Assembly (NCBI RefSeq): GCF_008831285.2
Contig: NC_045148.1
Coordinates: 1,858,001-1,922,000, forward strand
From: Nymphaea colorata
Lineage: Eukaryota > Streptophyta > Magnoliopsida > Nymphaeales > Nymphaeaceae
Direction: 5' to 3'
Length of the DNA: 64,000 nt
Each line of letters opens with the position of its first letter. Position 1 is the stretch's first letter. The notes under the pieces were generated by a model. The model searched no databases and was not told the origin of the DNA. It saw only the letters and a list, made by a program, of their open reading frames with translations. Both the position numbers and the translations under genes were made by a program. This document shows positions 23,661-35,800 of this stretch, piece by piece.

Positions 23661-23875
23661 CAAAATCTTTATATAGTCATCATGAAAAATGACCTTGATT
23701 AATAGAAAAGAGATCTTTTTGTAGGGACAAAAAAAGAAAAAAGAAAAAAAATAAGATTTTGTGATTTGATAAAGCTCAAACCAAACGATTTGTATCAATT
23801 CGTATATGCATATCATGAAAACTAATGTACCTCTTTGAGTGGTAAATTAGCATTTTTGTTTTTTTTGTCCCGTTC

Positions 23876-24075
23876 ATTTAGTTATTTCATATTTCTGTCA
23901 TTATTTGTCATCTCTTATACATTATCTAATACTTTTGTCCTTATCTAATATTCCTGTCATTATCTCATACTTTTTTTATTATCTCATACCACCCCCTGTT
24001 AATATCTCAGACACTATGAGTATGTGATAATGAGTATGAGATAATGATAGAGGTATAGACAATAACAATGTTAAG
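23876..24075. mobile_element. fold-back (palindromic) MITE-like element, unit A copy
   Basis: Arms of repeated TTATCTCATAC(CTC) units face their complement (GTATGAGATAATGATAGAGG), forming a potential hairpin. The unit B copy (35138-35302) is more symmetric: GTTATCTCATACCTCT at one end and AGAGGTATGAGATAATAAC at the other. It interrupts the copia remnant, so it is younger than that insertion but older than the duplication. Confidence 0.6.
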
Positions 24076-24129
24076 AATGTTGTTGTGCACATGTAATGTT
24101 AGGACATTGAAGTAAATATGCATATTGGT

Positions 24130-24620
24130 AGTAGGGTCCACCCTTGGCATATGTTCGTCGATGGGTCGATGACTTGATGGGTTTTCAGGCCAGTCAGAAT
24201 CACAATAGGCCCTTAGTTTTCCATTGCTTGAAGATAGTAATAAAATTTCCTTGCTCGGTGAAGATTTCAAATCTACGAAGAGCATCATCATAATGTGTAA
24301 GTTTTGGAACTTCATAGACTGACTTATATGAACTTACACACAAAACATAATACCTGGGTGTGCCACATTCAACTTGATCAACTGTCCAACTAAACAACAG
24401 TACTTGAAGCTTGGAAGCATCCTTTAATGGTTTGCCATCATCCGAAGTGAGTTTCAACTTTTGATCTATGGGAAAATCCATAGGTTTCACTCCTAGTAAT
24501 CTTGCATCCGTTAAAATATCGAGAGTAAATTCATTTTGGCCAAGAAATATTGCGGACGGTGCACAAGCAACTTCCCGCTTCTGCAACCTATAGCAAATAC
24601 AATCGGAGAGACCAACCCCT
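24130..24620 (-). mobile_element. copia reverse transcriptase/RNase H fragment, unit A copy
   Basis: Reverse-strand reading includes IFLGQNEFTLDILTDARLLG, KPMDFPIDQKLKLTSDD and, in another frame, LRAYCDSDWPENPSSHR. These match the copia RT thumb (YTLDILxDxGLLGxKP) and the start of RNase H (CDSDWA). Frameshifts and a deletion of the TRPDIxYAV region make it non-functional. Confidence 0.8.
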
Positions 24621-24839
24621 CAACTGGCTTATTTTTCTTTGTAATCTACCAGCACTTGAAGCAAATAAATACATATCTGTCAGCAAGTAGTACACAAGGA
24701 GGAGGATTATGCGGCTTAGTTTGAAAATGACGCTTTGCTAAATGAGATCCTCTTTTTCTTTTTCTTGAAAAAGTTCAGCACAAACAAGAGAGATCGAGTT
24801 GTGTGAAGGAAAAAAAATGGGGTTGATGTATTTTTGAAA

Positions 24840-25720
24840 CTTATTATAAAGAAATGTACATTTTAAAACTTTTGACTTTTTTATGATTTTTTTTATTTCT
24901 TCAATTTAAAAAAAAAACTTAAATATAAGTATTTTGATCATTACATACTCATGTGCATATTTTTTTTTGGACAGAAGTACACACATAACAACTTCCACAA
25001 ACATAAGGGGGCCAACATATTATGATGCCATAGGTTCCACCAACATTCAACTTTTTCATAATCCTCTTTTTAGCTTCTTAAAAAGTTTCTTTTGTACTTA
25101 AATATCGGTTTTTTGGTAGTTACACATCTATGTGCACAATTTTTTGTGCACAGGGACATACACATAACCACTTTTGCAAATAGGAGGGCTGACTTATAGG
25201 ATGCCATGAGTTCTATTAACTTTTAACCTTTTCATAATCTTATTTTATCCTCTTAAAGAAGTTTATTTTTTTACATAAATACATGTATTTTGGTCATTAT
25301 TACACACTCATGTACACATTTTTTTGTGCACGTGGGTGTACACATAGCCACTTTGCAAACAAGAAGGCCGACTTATCATGATGCCATGGATTCCATTGAC
25401 TTTTAATGTCTTTGCAATTTTATTTTTATCTTCTTGAAAAGCTTCTTTTTCACTTACATATAGGTATAATATAGGTATTTTGGTCATTACACACTTATTT
25501 TCACAATTTTTGTGCGCAAGGGCCTACATGTAATCACTTTTACAAATAAGAGTGCTGACTTATTATGATACATGGGTTCTAGTGACTTTTAACCTTTTCA
25601 TAATCCTATTTTTATCGTCTTAAAATGTTTTTTTTTACTTAAATATAAGTATTTTGGACATTATATTTTTTTGTTTACGTGGGTGTACACATAAATACTT
25701 TCGCAATCAAAAAGGCCAAC
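24840..25720. repeat. tandem array of about 180-bp units upstream of CslH copy 4
   Basis: Five imperfect units are visible from the recurring block TATTTTGGTCATTACACACT...TTTTTTGTGCAC...ACATAACCACTTTTGCAAA...GACTTAT.ATGATGCCATG...GACTTTTAACCTTTTCATAAT. The block TATTTTGGTCATT recurs near 24927, 25103, 25281, 25468 and 25648, spacing 176-187 bp. The homologous array in unit B is at 39350-40060. Confidence 0.85.
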
Positions 25721-26823
25721 TAATTGTGATGTCATGCGTCCCACCCTCTAAGCTAGGATTTTTTTAGAGGTAGGCCAAACAGTTCGCGGGTCCGGTCAAG
25801 AGGAGGAACAATAGGACAAAACTAAAAAAATTTGATTTTTTCAATATGATTTTTTTTTCCTACGCTAACCCGAGCCATGACCTAAACTAGCCCCTGCACC
25901 CTCTCCACACACCTAAACAATGTGTTCCCCACACACCTAAACAATGTGTTCCCGAACTTGAAATTGAAAGGGACAATCTGTTCCAGAACTTGAAATTGAA
26001 GGGCCCAATAAGAGTGGAGTCCTGACGTGGGGGGGTGGACCTGAGTCCAATTATATGATGGTTATATATACCTACCCGTAATTATAAAGCTCCCCAGCCT
26101 TTTGTAAAAGGCTGACTATAAGACAAAAGGAAAAAACGTGTAAGGCTGACAAGATCTTTTTGTTTTTTAATTCTCAAAATACCCTACTCGTTTTTGTTTT
26201 GGGTAGCAAAAAAGCCTTTTGTAAAAGGCTGACTATAAGGAAAAAGGAAAAAGCCTTTTGTAAAAGGCTGACAAGATCTTTTTTTTTTTTAAGTTTTAAA
26301 ATACTCTCTTTTTTGTGGGTAGATATCACGTGCAGGCAACCAATTCTGTATGGCTGTTCGGCTCAAATTAATAAAAGTTATTTATCCAAAAATATGAAGT
26401 TAATTAAATAAAAAAACTTAAATATCGAAAAAATGATTAATCAAAAACTGACCAGACTGGTGATAAGGCCTATGAAACGGGAGTGCAAATCATGTTTCAT
26501 GGCCGCATGCGCACAACTCATTGTGGCAGAAGTACCCACGAAATTACATTGAAAATTTTGCAAATCTTCAAAATCATGGAATTTGATAATTAAAATGCTC
26601 ATCTTTTAAAAAATTAAAATGATTAAACGAACAAGTTATTTTGTTTTCAAAATTATGAAAATAAAACCTCCAATTTTGTTTTCAGTCTAATTTAAGGAGG
26701 AATTGTGATTCTTTAGCTGGTTGAATTTGACAACGTGGCAAGTTCTCTGTTCCCCGCCAGGTCTCAGCTACATAGTCTATATATAGAGAGAGGCAGAGAA
26801 GGGGGACGAGTGAGAAGGAGACG
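25721..26823 (+). promoter_or_regulatory. upstream region and core promoter of CslH copy 4
   Basis: The part from about 26100 contains small direct repeats of AAAGCCTTTTGTAAAAGGCT, which is itself palindromic (26214-26271 holds two), and then the conserved CslH upstream blocks. A TATA box TATATATA lies at 26778-26785, 39 bp before the ATG. This leaves room for a start site with a very short purine-rich leader. Copy 5 has the same box at the same distance. Confidence 0.6.
26778..26785 (+). promoter_or_regulatory. TATA box of CslH copy 4
   Basis: TATATATA, conserved in position with 40820-40827 in front of copy 5 and replaced by TACATATA in front of copy 3. Confidence 0.6.
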
Positions 26824-29800
26824 ATGTCGAGGTCAGCTAGTCTTCCTCTGCAGGAGAGGGTAAAACACCCCAACACGGTGGAGAGGGTGTTTCTTTCCAT
26901 CCTCTCAGTTCTCATCCTATGTTTGCTCCTCTACCGGCTGGCCGTCTTGCCGGAGCTAACTGGCGGCGTGGCCTTCGGTGTGTGGCTGACGGCCTTTCTG
27001 TGCGAGTGCTGGTTCGCCTTCATCTGGGTGTTGTCCGTCAACTGCAAGTGGCACTTCATTGAGCACAAGACCTTCCCCGACCGTCTCCTTCAGAGGTGAG
27101 ATAAAACACGAATCTACAGAAACAAAGAGAGAGAGAGAGAACCATGAAACTCCATGTGACTACAAAATCACTTACTCCAAAAGCTCTGGAATTTGCAGGT
27201 TCAAATCATCTCAAGAGTTTCCAGCCATGGATGTGTTCGTCACTACAGCCGACCCGGTGATGGAGCCTCCCATCATCACCGTCAACACCGTCCTCTCCAT
27301 TCTCGCTGTTGATTACCCAGCTTCGAAGATCGCCTGCTACGTGTCGGATGATAGTTGCTCGCGCATCACCTTCTTCTCCCTAATAGAGGCCTCCAAATTT
27401 GCTCATTCATGGGTTCCCTTCTGCAAGAAGTATGGAGTAGAGTGCAGGGCTCCCTTTAAGTACTTCTCCCTATCTCAAACTGACCACAATCCATCCTCCA
27501 TTTTCCATCAAGATTGGAAAGAGATGAAGGTAAAAGTGTTTTAAGTTGATGAAATAAACAAAAAATGGTCTATTTTCCCCCTTTTTTCTGCAATTTATTT
27601 TTATTAAATTAAAAAAAAAAATGTATTGAGCATGCGGTGTTCACCTGGTGAGCATGATGCCATGACCCGACAAATAACCAAAACTTTCACCTAATTCTTT
27701 GTCTTCTTATAACTAAAACCTGAAACCTGCTTTCTTTGTGTCTTAAGTACCATCTCACTATGTTTTGGGCAACACATGCCCCTCAGGCTCGAACCATCTC
27801 GAGCCTGCTTTTGTCTTCTTGAGGGGAGATTGAAATTAAATGGCCGGCGCCACCCAAAGAAAGTGATTGAAGTTACCACTGTTGTTTTCAGCAACAGATG
27901 TAGGAATATTCGCTTGGGAACTTGGACAAAGCCTGTTGGCTCGCAAAAAAATAGTTCCTGATGAGCATACGTGTGTCAGTTCTTATTGCAATCGTTTTTA
28001 ATATTTTTTTTAACGACATTATTTTCCCTGCAAGTAGAGAGCATACGAGGAGCTTGCTGAGAAGATATCGGAGGCGGCTCACAAATCAATTCCAGATAAA
28101 TTTTCGGGGGAAGAATTTTCAGATTTTGCACAAGTCCAGAAGCGGAATCATCCTGCTATCGTGAAGGTACCTAGTCAAAGCTCTTTTGGCTGTAGTGAAT
28201 GGGTGCAAGGGTGGAGCCAGATTTTTTTCCCTTTTTTTAAGAGAAAAATAACAATTTTTTAGAATAATATGTATAACTTTATCAAACACTGGTGAGATTG
28301 CCCGTGCCCAGGGTTTACATTGTTTCATGTCCTAATAACATATAGCTTCTTAATTTCTTGGTGTGGAATCAGATTATAAACGAGCACAAGGGAAGACAAG
28401 ATGATAAGGTGCCACACTTGATTTACGTATCCAGAGAGAAACGACCTTCACACGCACACCACTTCAAAGCAGGAGCCATGAACGTTCTGGTATTGACCAA
28501 GGCCCATGTCTCCCTGAACCCAGACGGCTCAGCCGCCTCAAATCCTTTTGTTTGACTTGGTTGACTTGGTTGGCTTGTTCAGACTAGGGTTTCTGGAGTG
28601 ATGACCAATGCACCGTTCATGCTAAACCTGGACTGTGACATGTTTGTGAACGACCCCAAGGCGCTATACCATGCCCTCTGCCTCTTGCTGGGGTTTGAGT
28701 CAGAGACGCAGAGTGGGTTCGTGCAGTTTCCACAGACGTTCCATGGTGCGCTCAAGGACGACCCATATGGGAACCAACTCAAGGTGTTGCTCAAGGTGCG
28801 TCATTCTAAAGCCTCAAGTTTAAATTAATTGTGTCAAGTTTGACCAAATTGTAAGTGGCAGAGCACTTTGAGTCGCCGACTTGAGTCTGGTGTGGGCATT
28901 GCATGTGACTGAAGGTAGGTCTAGCTGCATTTCAAAGGGGTGTTTGAAGGGCTGGTGTGGGCACTGGCTCACACCAACCACACTGTAGCTCCGTTACTGA
29001 ATTGTGTCGAGTTGGACTGATTGGGCTCGAGCTTGCGACCAGTCTACTGGCTTGTCTTGCCAAGAGTAGAATCATGTTTGATCCCTGGATATGGATCTGA
29101 TAATCTCCAGTCAACCGGCACCTAGTTTAGTGAATGTGGACCAGGGATGACAACTCAATGTAACACCCTTGTTGTAGTGCCTCAATTGGGTTCAGTTCGT
29201 TTTTTGTTTTACTTACTTTCACTTGTGTGACTGCAGCATTCAATGCCAGGGAGCAACGCATGTCAAGGGCCCATGTATGGGGGCACCGGCTGCTTTCACC
29301 GAAGGAAAGTCATTTACGGTCAGCGACTCCTAGAGCATCCACTCGTCAAAAATGGACCCTACAACTACAATTTATCTAATGGTCCTGGCTCTTCACTCGT
29401 GTCTCATATAATCATTATCACGAGTTAGTGCACAATATATATATATATATGAAATTTGAAAGTTGGGTCTTCAGGGATGCATTATTTGATGAAAAACACA
29501 TGTATATTGGAAATGTAGGGCGCCAAAATGGTATGTGTGGCATGGAAGAAGCATTGGCAGCCATATTTGGAGGCAACCAGCCCTTAATTGAATCAGCACT
29601 TAGAGCGGCCTCTGAAGGGAGTGCCGTCGTCGACCCTCCTCCCTCACAGGCCCTTTCAAATTCTTTGGAAGCAGCCATTGCTGTCTCTGCTTGTGATTAT
29701 GAAGACAACACGCTATGGGGCAAACAGGTTTTTTCTCTCTCAAACAATTGACTAGATGACATTTTGCAATTAGATATTATAGAGTTGATCTTTAGTGAAT

Positions 29801-31687
29801 CAGATTATAAGTTATCTTCTGAGTATTCTTTCTCAATGGCTTGTAGTGCTTTCAATTTCCCTTCCCTCAATAAACCAATGCAATTCAAAGCGTGTTCTGT
29901 TGTAAAATAACAATAGAAAACCATGTTTAGTTTTTGCCATCCACACTCCACAGCATCTGCAAACATGCTTCACAAAAGGGGGGCAGGGAATAGCTTTTCA
30001 AAATTAAAAATTGATTCATGTTTTTGAAAAAACTCTTACGCCCCCTTAAAATTAAGATCTCGCTGATTTTGCCTTTGGCAAGTGTTGTGCAGTCCGGGTT
30101 CATGAGCTTCACTGTGTTTTTTGCTTTATGCACCAAACTTAAATGGTCTAGTTTCTTTCAGATTGGTTTGGATTATGGATCAACATCAGAGGACATGATG
30201 ACAGGGTGTAGGATCCACTCTTCAGGCTGGAACTCAGTCGCATGTTTACCTGATCCACCAGCATTTCTCGGTGCGGCGCCGTCCACCGGACCCGACACGA
30301 TGGTCCAGCAGAAGAGGTGGGCCACCGGTTTGCTTGAAATTCTCATCAGCCGGCGGAACCCGGTGAAGGCTATCGTAAGGGAGAAGCTGCAACTGAGACA
30401 GTGCATGGTCTATCTCATTTTGTTGTTGTGGGCAGTTCGATCCGTACCCGAACTTTGCTATGCTAGTCTGCCTGCATTATGCATATTCACAAACACCTCT
30501 ATCTTCCCTAAGGTATCATCTCTATTTCCCTTCTTATTCATGTTGTCATGTGATCAGGTCCACTGAGGTACCAGTTTCAGGTTTTGGCTAGGAGTCTGTC
30601 TGGTTTTAGATCATCAGATCCAGGCCACAAGGGGTCTGATTTGTTTTATTGCAGGACCAAAGTTCTAAATCAAGTCCTTGAGAAAATTTTAAGCAAAGGG
30701 GAGATCTTACAACAAGGAAAGATATAGTTTATGTACTAAACATTATAAAGAATTGTAAAAAAAACCAAGGTTTACAAGAAAAGGGAAACATGAAGAGCTA
30801 TATGAATGCGAAACTGTGAATAATCAATTGATGCTTAAAAATGTCAAAACTTTTAAACTAATGACATGTTATTGGTGTGTCGATGCTTCTAATATATCAC
30901 CACAAGGTTTGTGGTTTGAATGTTGGATGCAATTTTAGACCACCCCCCCCCCCCCCCAGACAAAACTTAAACAAATTTGCATCCTTATTATTCAGATCGT
31001 TTGATGGATAAACCTAGTAACCATCATTCATAAATTTAACTAGGCTTGGACTGGTCGACATGCACTTTGAGACAACCGGTTTGAATCTAAGTGGATCCAA
31101 TAGGAAGAAGACTGTACAACTAACTTATGGTAGCATCCTCTGTCTTGCAGATAACTGATCCAGAATTCAGACTACCGGCTGCAGTTTTCATCATCTTCAA
31201 TATCTACACACTCGTGGAATACCTTCTTTGTGGTCTATCAGTGCGAGAATGGTGGAACAATCAGAGAATGGCCAGGATTCTGAGTTCAACTGCCTGGTTG
31301 TTTGGTCTCCTAGCTGTGTTACTCAAGGTTTTTGGGATCTCAGAGACGGTATTCGAGCTCACTCGCAAAGACGATTTGGAAGGTGCACCGGCTGAGGCAG
31401 GGAAGTTCATTTTCGACTCGTCGGCCATTTACGTGCCTGCAACTACGCTGCTCTTTGTGAACTTCGCGGCTTTGGCTCTAGGCCTAGCTAAGGTGGTGAT
31501 GGATATGGAAGCTAATGCTAATGTGGGAGAGTTGGTGTGTTGTGCTTGGGTGGTTATGAGCTTCCTGCCCTTCGTAAAAGGACTGTTTAGACGTGGGCAA
31601 TATGGTATTCCTTGGCCAACGGTCTGCAAGTCCGGCACGGCCGCTTTGATCTTCGTATGCTTATGCAGGCGGTTCTCAAATTCATGA
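26824..31687 (+). CDS. cellulose synthase-like H (CslH) copy 4, open frame of 767 aa with altered motifs
   Basis: Exons 26824-27095, 27199-27529, 28038-28166, 28373-28489, 28583-28795, 29237-29381, 29519-29727, 30162-30512, 31151-31687; sum 2304 nt, GT-AG introns, no stop. Same fold and presumed membrane glucan-synthase role as copy 3. It departs from the family at several conserved places. DDG is D141-D142-S143 and the following CSPITF is CSRITF. The Gly-Trp before the third catalytic site is Gly-Leu (GLDYGS). The ED motif is preceded by Ser and followed by MM (SEDMMTG). DCD and QQKRW are kept. The stop is shifted one codon, giving ...FSNS. Exons 1 and 8 resemble copy 1, exon 5 copy 3, and exons 3 and 9 copy 5. 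It may encode an enzyme with altered activity or a gene beginning to decay; expression is unknown. Convergent with POP5 copy A. Confidence 0.88.
29434..29449. repeat. short (AT)n in intron 6 of CslH copy 4
   Basis: About 16 bp at the orthologous site of the long array in copy 3. No MITE is present here. Confidence 0.8.
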
Positions 31688-32551
31688 CCGGAATTTAGGC
31701 CAATTCATAAATGATCTTCCCACCGAACAAAGAAGCTTGTCTTTGTCAAGATTCATTTAAGCTAGATCCTCCTGAACCTTTCGCAGAAAACGGTTTCCGT
31801 AGTTGCTTAGAGAGTTGCATGTTCTTTCTTTCCCTTATTCTCTGTGTGAACGCTCACATCTATGTCAGTCTTTGTGTCGCATTCCCTTTTATCGTATGTT
31901 ATTTATAATCGTATGTTATTTATAAACGACGTGTGTTTTACCTTTCAACTGAAAGCAAGCTGCATCAAATTACAACTACAGGTGGAAAGAAGGCAACTGT
32001 GAAGGTTGTATAATCATTGCCTCTGCCGATACAAACCTGCTAGAGGAATAAAACATTTCAACCACATAAAGGTCGCCTCAAACAAGTGAAATTGTGACAA
32101 AAGTAATGTCTTGCGCTCATTCCTCACTGACATGACAAGTGCTACTGCACTTTTCAAAGCAATAAATGATGCCTCACATTACGTGCTCTAATATAAAAAA
32201 ATTTATTGGTTGCCCAAAAAAACCTTTTGTTTTACATTCAATAGTGGCATTGTTAATACACATTAAAATCAAACACACCTCTCGCAATCTGCCTGGCATG
32301 AACTCTCCATTTCGAAATCATCCAGTTTACCAGCAATAATAAAACAACAGCAGAGCCACTAGCTAAGCTGTTCTGCGAACCAGAGCCTTCTCAAGTATTG
32401 CAACAGCTGTATTGCAACAGCTGCTGCTACTCATTCGCAATCCCATGTCTGAACCATGTGCTAATGATGGTACTCCATAAACACTTGGTGGACCCAGCCC
32501 AAAAAAGCAGATTTAGCAAACACATGTAGAGCAATGCCAGAAGTTTCACCT
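31688..32551. other. convergent 3' ends of CslH copy 4 and POP5 copy A
   Basis: Matches 46101-46948 almost throughout. The right part, read on the reverse strand, follows the POP5 stop and is its likely 3' UTR. Unit A carries an extra 14-bp tandem copy of TATTGCAACAGCTG near 32397-32424. No other gene is visible. Confidence 0.6.
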
Positions 32552-33980
32552 TTACATTTCCAAAGCTTTTATTTTCTCAAAATAGTTGTGTATTTCTTGG
32601 AGAAGTTGTGGCGAGTTCCCATCTTTAGCTGTAAGCTTGTAGTGTTCAAATTTTGCCTCATCACATTTCATGGCAACAGTTTTACCTACTTTCAAGCTCC
32701 CTAGAACAGTAAGAAGATTGGATAAGCTTTCAGAAAGAGAGAAGAATGAAATGGGGGGGAGGGGAGGAGAGAGAGAATCACACTATCAGCATTGTTTCCA
32801 TCTACTTGAAGCTACCGAGATGGACAACCAAGTATATACTAGCTAGAGACTTATTGGTTAAAAAAATAGTGACTATAAGTTGACCTGCTGTCATGTATCT
32901 TGCATGACAATCTACTTTGCTATCTGACTAACTTATACAGAAACTTGTTTTGCTTATGTCATAAGCAACTTGATTAGACAATAAAAGAGACGGAAAGAAA
33001 TGAGATGAAGGTTCCAAAGTTGTATTGTATGTGTAAACAGGAACAAACTACAGAACCTAATTGAAGGAAAATCAGCAATAAGAAACAGCCACTGACACAG
33101 GTCTCCAACGAAGCCAAGCACTTCTCCACAGTTTCCAAAGAAAGCATCTCTCTAGCAAGCAAAATAAATGTGCTAAACAGGGTTCTAAAACAATACAGTA
33201 CAAAATGTAATCCTATGCACAGATCAAGAGGAATCATGGTTCATTTTCATTGAAAAAAAAATGGTTTGGATTGCAGGGAAGGTCAAGCAGGCTCGCTCGT
33301 AGCATGTACCATTGCCAACCATAAAGAAGCAATTGCTCTATCATTTTGTCAAATTAGAAAAGTGTATCAATTGACAATGCATTCTTTAACATGAAAGCTC
33401 CCAGCACACTAAGAATTAGCCTTCTAGGAAAATATATTCTATTATATGAAACAAATCTAGCAATTAGTAACAAACCAAATTGACTTACCACTCAAGTCCA
33501 ACAAGTTGAATATTATTGGACATTGCCCAATGCTCTTAACCGTGGTGATAGCAGACCATACCATTTGATGTTCTTTGAAAGCCACTCTAATAATGCATAG
33601 CTTTGTTATTGGATTCACATACTTCACTGCCAGTAGAAACAGGGTCTAATGAGAGAAGTGAGGCTGATTCTGTAAGAATGCTCAGCAGATATATGGATTA
33701 CTAAAGATTATTTTGTGCATCTCACAGGCATTTTCTTAACTAGACTAGTGGGCTGTAAATTCATGTTAATCCATACATTTTGGACCTCTAGGTTGTCAAA
33801 ATCAGAAGTTAGAAACAGGTTGTTCAAGAATGGACTAGTCTGAACTATATAAAATCATGTTAATCCATACATTTTCGACACATTAAATTGAGTGAGAATA
33901 ATCGTCTCATCTCCAGCGAAGTCCCGATTTTGGTCCAGAAAAGCTTCCACCACCACATACCGGTTTCTGAAAAGTGGCAT
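32552..33980 (-). pseudogene. POP5: POP5-like (RNase P/MRP subunit) copy A, exon 1 truncated and promoterless
   Basis: Exons 2 (33626-33489) and 3 (32700-32552) are open and splice-competent like those of copy B, with Arg to Phe, Met to Thr and Cys to Gly changes. Exon 1 starts at the ATG at 33980 (MPLFRNRY...ILTQFNVSK) but breaks at about 33877. The last 23 residues of the exon and its splice donor are gone. In their place is a copy of ATCATGTTAATCCATACATTTT, a sequence also present at about 33763-33780. The 5'-UTR exon and promoter are missing too, because unit A ends inside the 5'-UTR intron. Non-functional on both counts. Confidence 0.9.
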
Positions 33981-34956
33981 CTCTGAAAAGGACGTTAACC
34001 CTGCAGTTGGTGTTTTCATCTTAATCAACACTTTACACGCAAGAATGTTTGACATGCAAAGAATATATGAACCAGTAAATAATCTTCAAAATTCAGCCAC
34101 ATTGAAATGAATAATATAAAAATTATGGAAGATATCCTGGTTCAGAATAATTAAACAGATCAACCTGAAGCAAAGGGAAACTACGAGAGCTCATGCATCA
34201 CCATGTTGCTATCGAATTTTGAACTGCCAAAGCACCGCCCAATTGCATAACAATGGATCTTAGAGAAACAAAAAATAAGGTCAAATTCAAATACCTGAAG
34301 AGAGACAGAAAAAGAAAGATTACATGCTCGTGTCAAAAGGATTGAACAATATCAAGATTGAAGCATAGTCATGCTTTTAGGAAATAGTTAGAGGCAACGG
34401 CAAGTGATTTAAACTTGTGAGCTTGATCTCCATGTGCGATTGGGTCATCCTCATTGGCTTAATTTGAACGACTTGATGCTCTTATTATGCATATGGATTG
34501 AACACAAAATCAAAAACAGTTCAAGCATCCAATCAGAAAACGAAAACAAAAGAAAAAGAAAAAAAGAAAACAACCAATGCCACAGACATAAAACCATGGA
34601 CAAAAATCTACGAATAAAAGTCCACGGGTGAAAATCCATGCGACAAAAATCACTTGCCCTAAAGTTTCTATCTGTGTGTGATAGGTTCAGACAAAAAAGT
34701 GTGGACCTCCTGTTTGATGAAACAGGCTACAATTGCAGGGATAAAAAGTTTAACCATTGGCAACAAAGTTTTAGGTTGTGAAGGTAAACGGTCTACGTGA
34801 TCACAAGAAGCAAATCATGAAATTTTTTAGGTTGTCCATGTAAACAGTCGACATGTCAGAAGAAACAAATCATGAAATGGATAAGAAGAGACACCACTAA
34901 TAGCAGCGTGATACATGAATCCAACTGTGCTTTATTAGACAAAGAATCTTCCTGAT
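33981..34956. other. remnant of the POP5 5'-UTR intron, copy A
   Basis: Aligns along its length with 48792-49780, which is intron between the non-coding first exon and the ATG exon of POP5 copy B. No coding signal on either strand; short frames here are chance. Confidence 0.6.
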
Positions 34957-35137
34957 CGATTAATAGTAAAAAAGAACTTTTTGTAGGGACAAAAAAATGA
35001 AAAAAATAAAGTTTCAGGATTTGATGAAGCTCAAACCGAATGATTTGATTTGTATCAGTCCGTTATGCATATCTTGAAAACCAAGATACCCTATGAGTGG
35101 CAAATTAGCTGTCTTTGTTTTTTTTATCCCGCTTATT

Positions 35138-35302
35138 TAGTTATCTCATACCTCTCTCACTATTTGTTATCTCATACTTCTGTCCTTATATCATTATCTT
35201 CTACCATTATCATTATCTCATACCACCCCCTGTTAATATCTCAGACGCTAAGAGTATGTGATAATGATTATGAGATAATGATAGAGGTATGAGATAATAA
35301 CA
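35138..35302. mobile_element. fold-back MITE-like element, unit B copy
   Basis: AGTTATCTCATACCTCT at the left mirrors AGAGGTATGAGATAATAAC at the right, with further palindromic TTATCTCATAC units inside. Same position relative to the copia RT fragment as in unit A. Confidence 0.65.
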
Positions 35303-35429
35303 AGGTTAAGAATGTTCTTTGTACACATGCAATGTTAGAACATTGAATTAAATATGCATATTGGTAGTAGGGTGCACCCTTGGCGTTTGTTCATTGTGTA
35401 TGATAGGTTATGGGATTCCAGGCCAGTCA

Positions 35430-35800
35430 AAATCACAACAGGCCCTTAGTTACCAATTGCTTGAATATGGTAGTAAAATTCCCTTGCTCGGTTTTGGAAC
35501 TTGCATAAACTGACTTACAAGAATTTGCACACAAAACATAATATCTGGGTGTGCCACATTCAACTTGATCAACTGTCCAACCAAACGACAGTACTTGGAG
35601 CTTGGAAGGATCCTTTAATGGTTTGCTATCATCCGAAGTGAGTTTCAACTTTTGATCTATGGGAAAATCCATAGGTTTCACTCCTAGTAATCTTGCATCA
35701 GTTCAAATATCGAGAGTAAACTCATTTTGGCCAAGAAATATTGCGGACGGTGCACAAGCAAACTCCCGCTTCTGCAACCTATAGCAAATACAATTGGAGA
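35430..35800 (-). mobile_element. copia reverse transcriptase fragment, unit B copy
   Basis: Reverse-strand reading includes KPMDFPIDQKLKLTSDDSK and VECGTPRYYVLCANSCKS, parallel to the unit A copy at 24130-24620 but with a further deletion removing most of the AYCDSDW end. Confidence 0.78.

Larger units (their letters stand above)
23697..34956. repeat. tandem segmental duplication, unit A (CslH copy 4 plus truncated POP5)
   Basis: The whole block recurs in the same order and orientation at 34957-49780: fold-back MITE, copia RT fragment, about 180-bp tandem repeats, CslH upstream region, nine-exon CslH gene, convergent POP5, POP5 5' intron sequence. Unit A begins at GATTAATAGAAAAGAG (23697) and unit B at GATTAATAGTAAAAAAG (34958). 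Unit A ends at AAAGAATCTTCCTGAT (34956) and unit B at AAAGAATCTACCTGAT (49780). The second unit starts exactly where the first ends, so this is a direct tandem duplication. Confidence 0.88.

Noticed and set aside
32974-33237. Reverse frames 32974-33237 and 47372-47635 (87 codons, conserved in both units)
   Set aside because: They lie in POP5 intron 2. Their conservation reflects recent duplication; there is no family motif, and POP5 reads through correctly without them.
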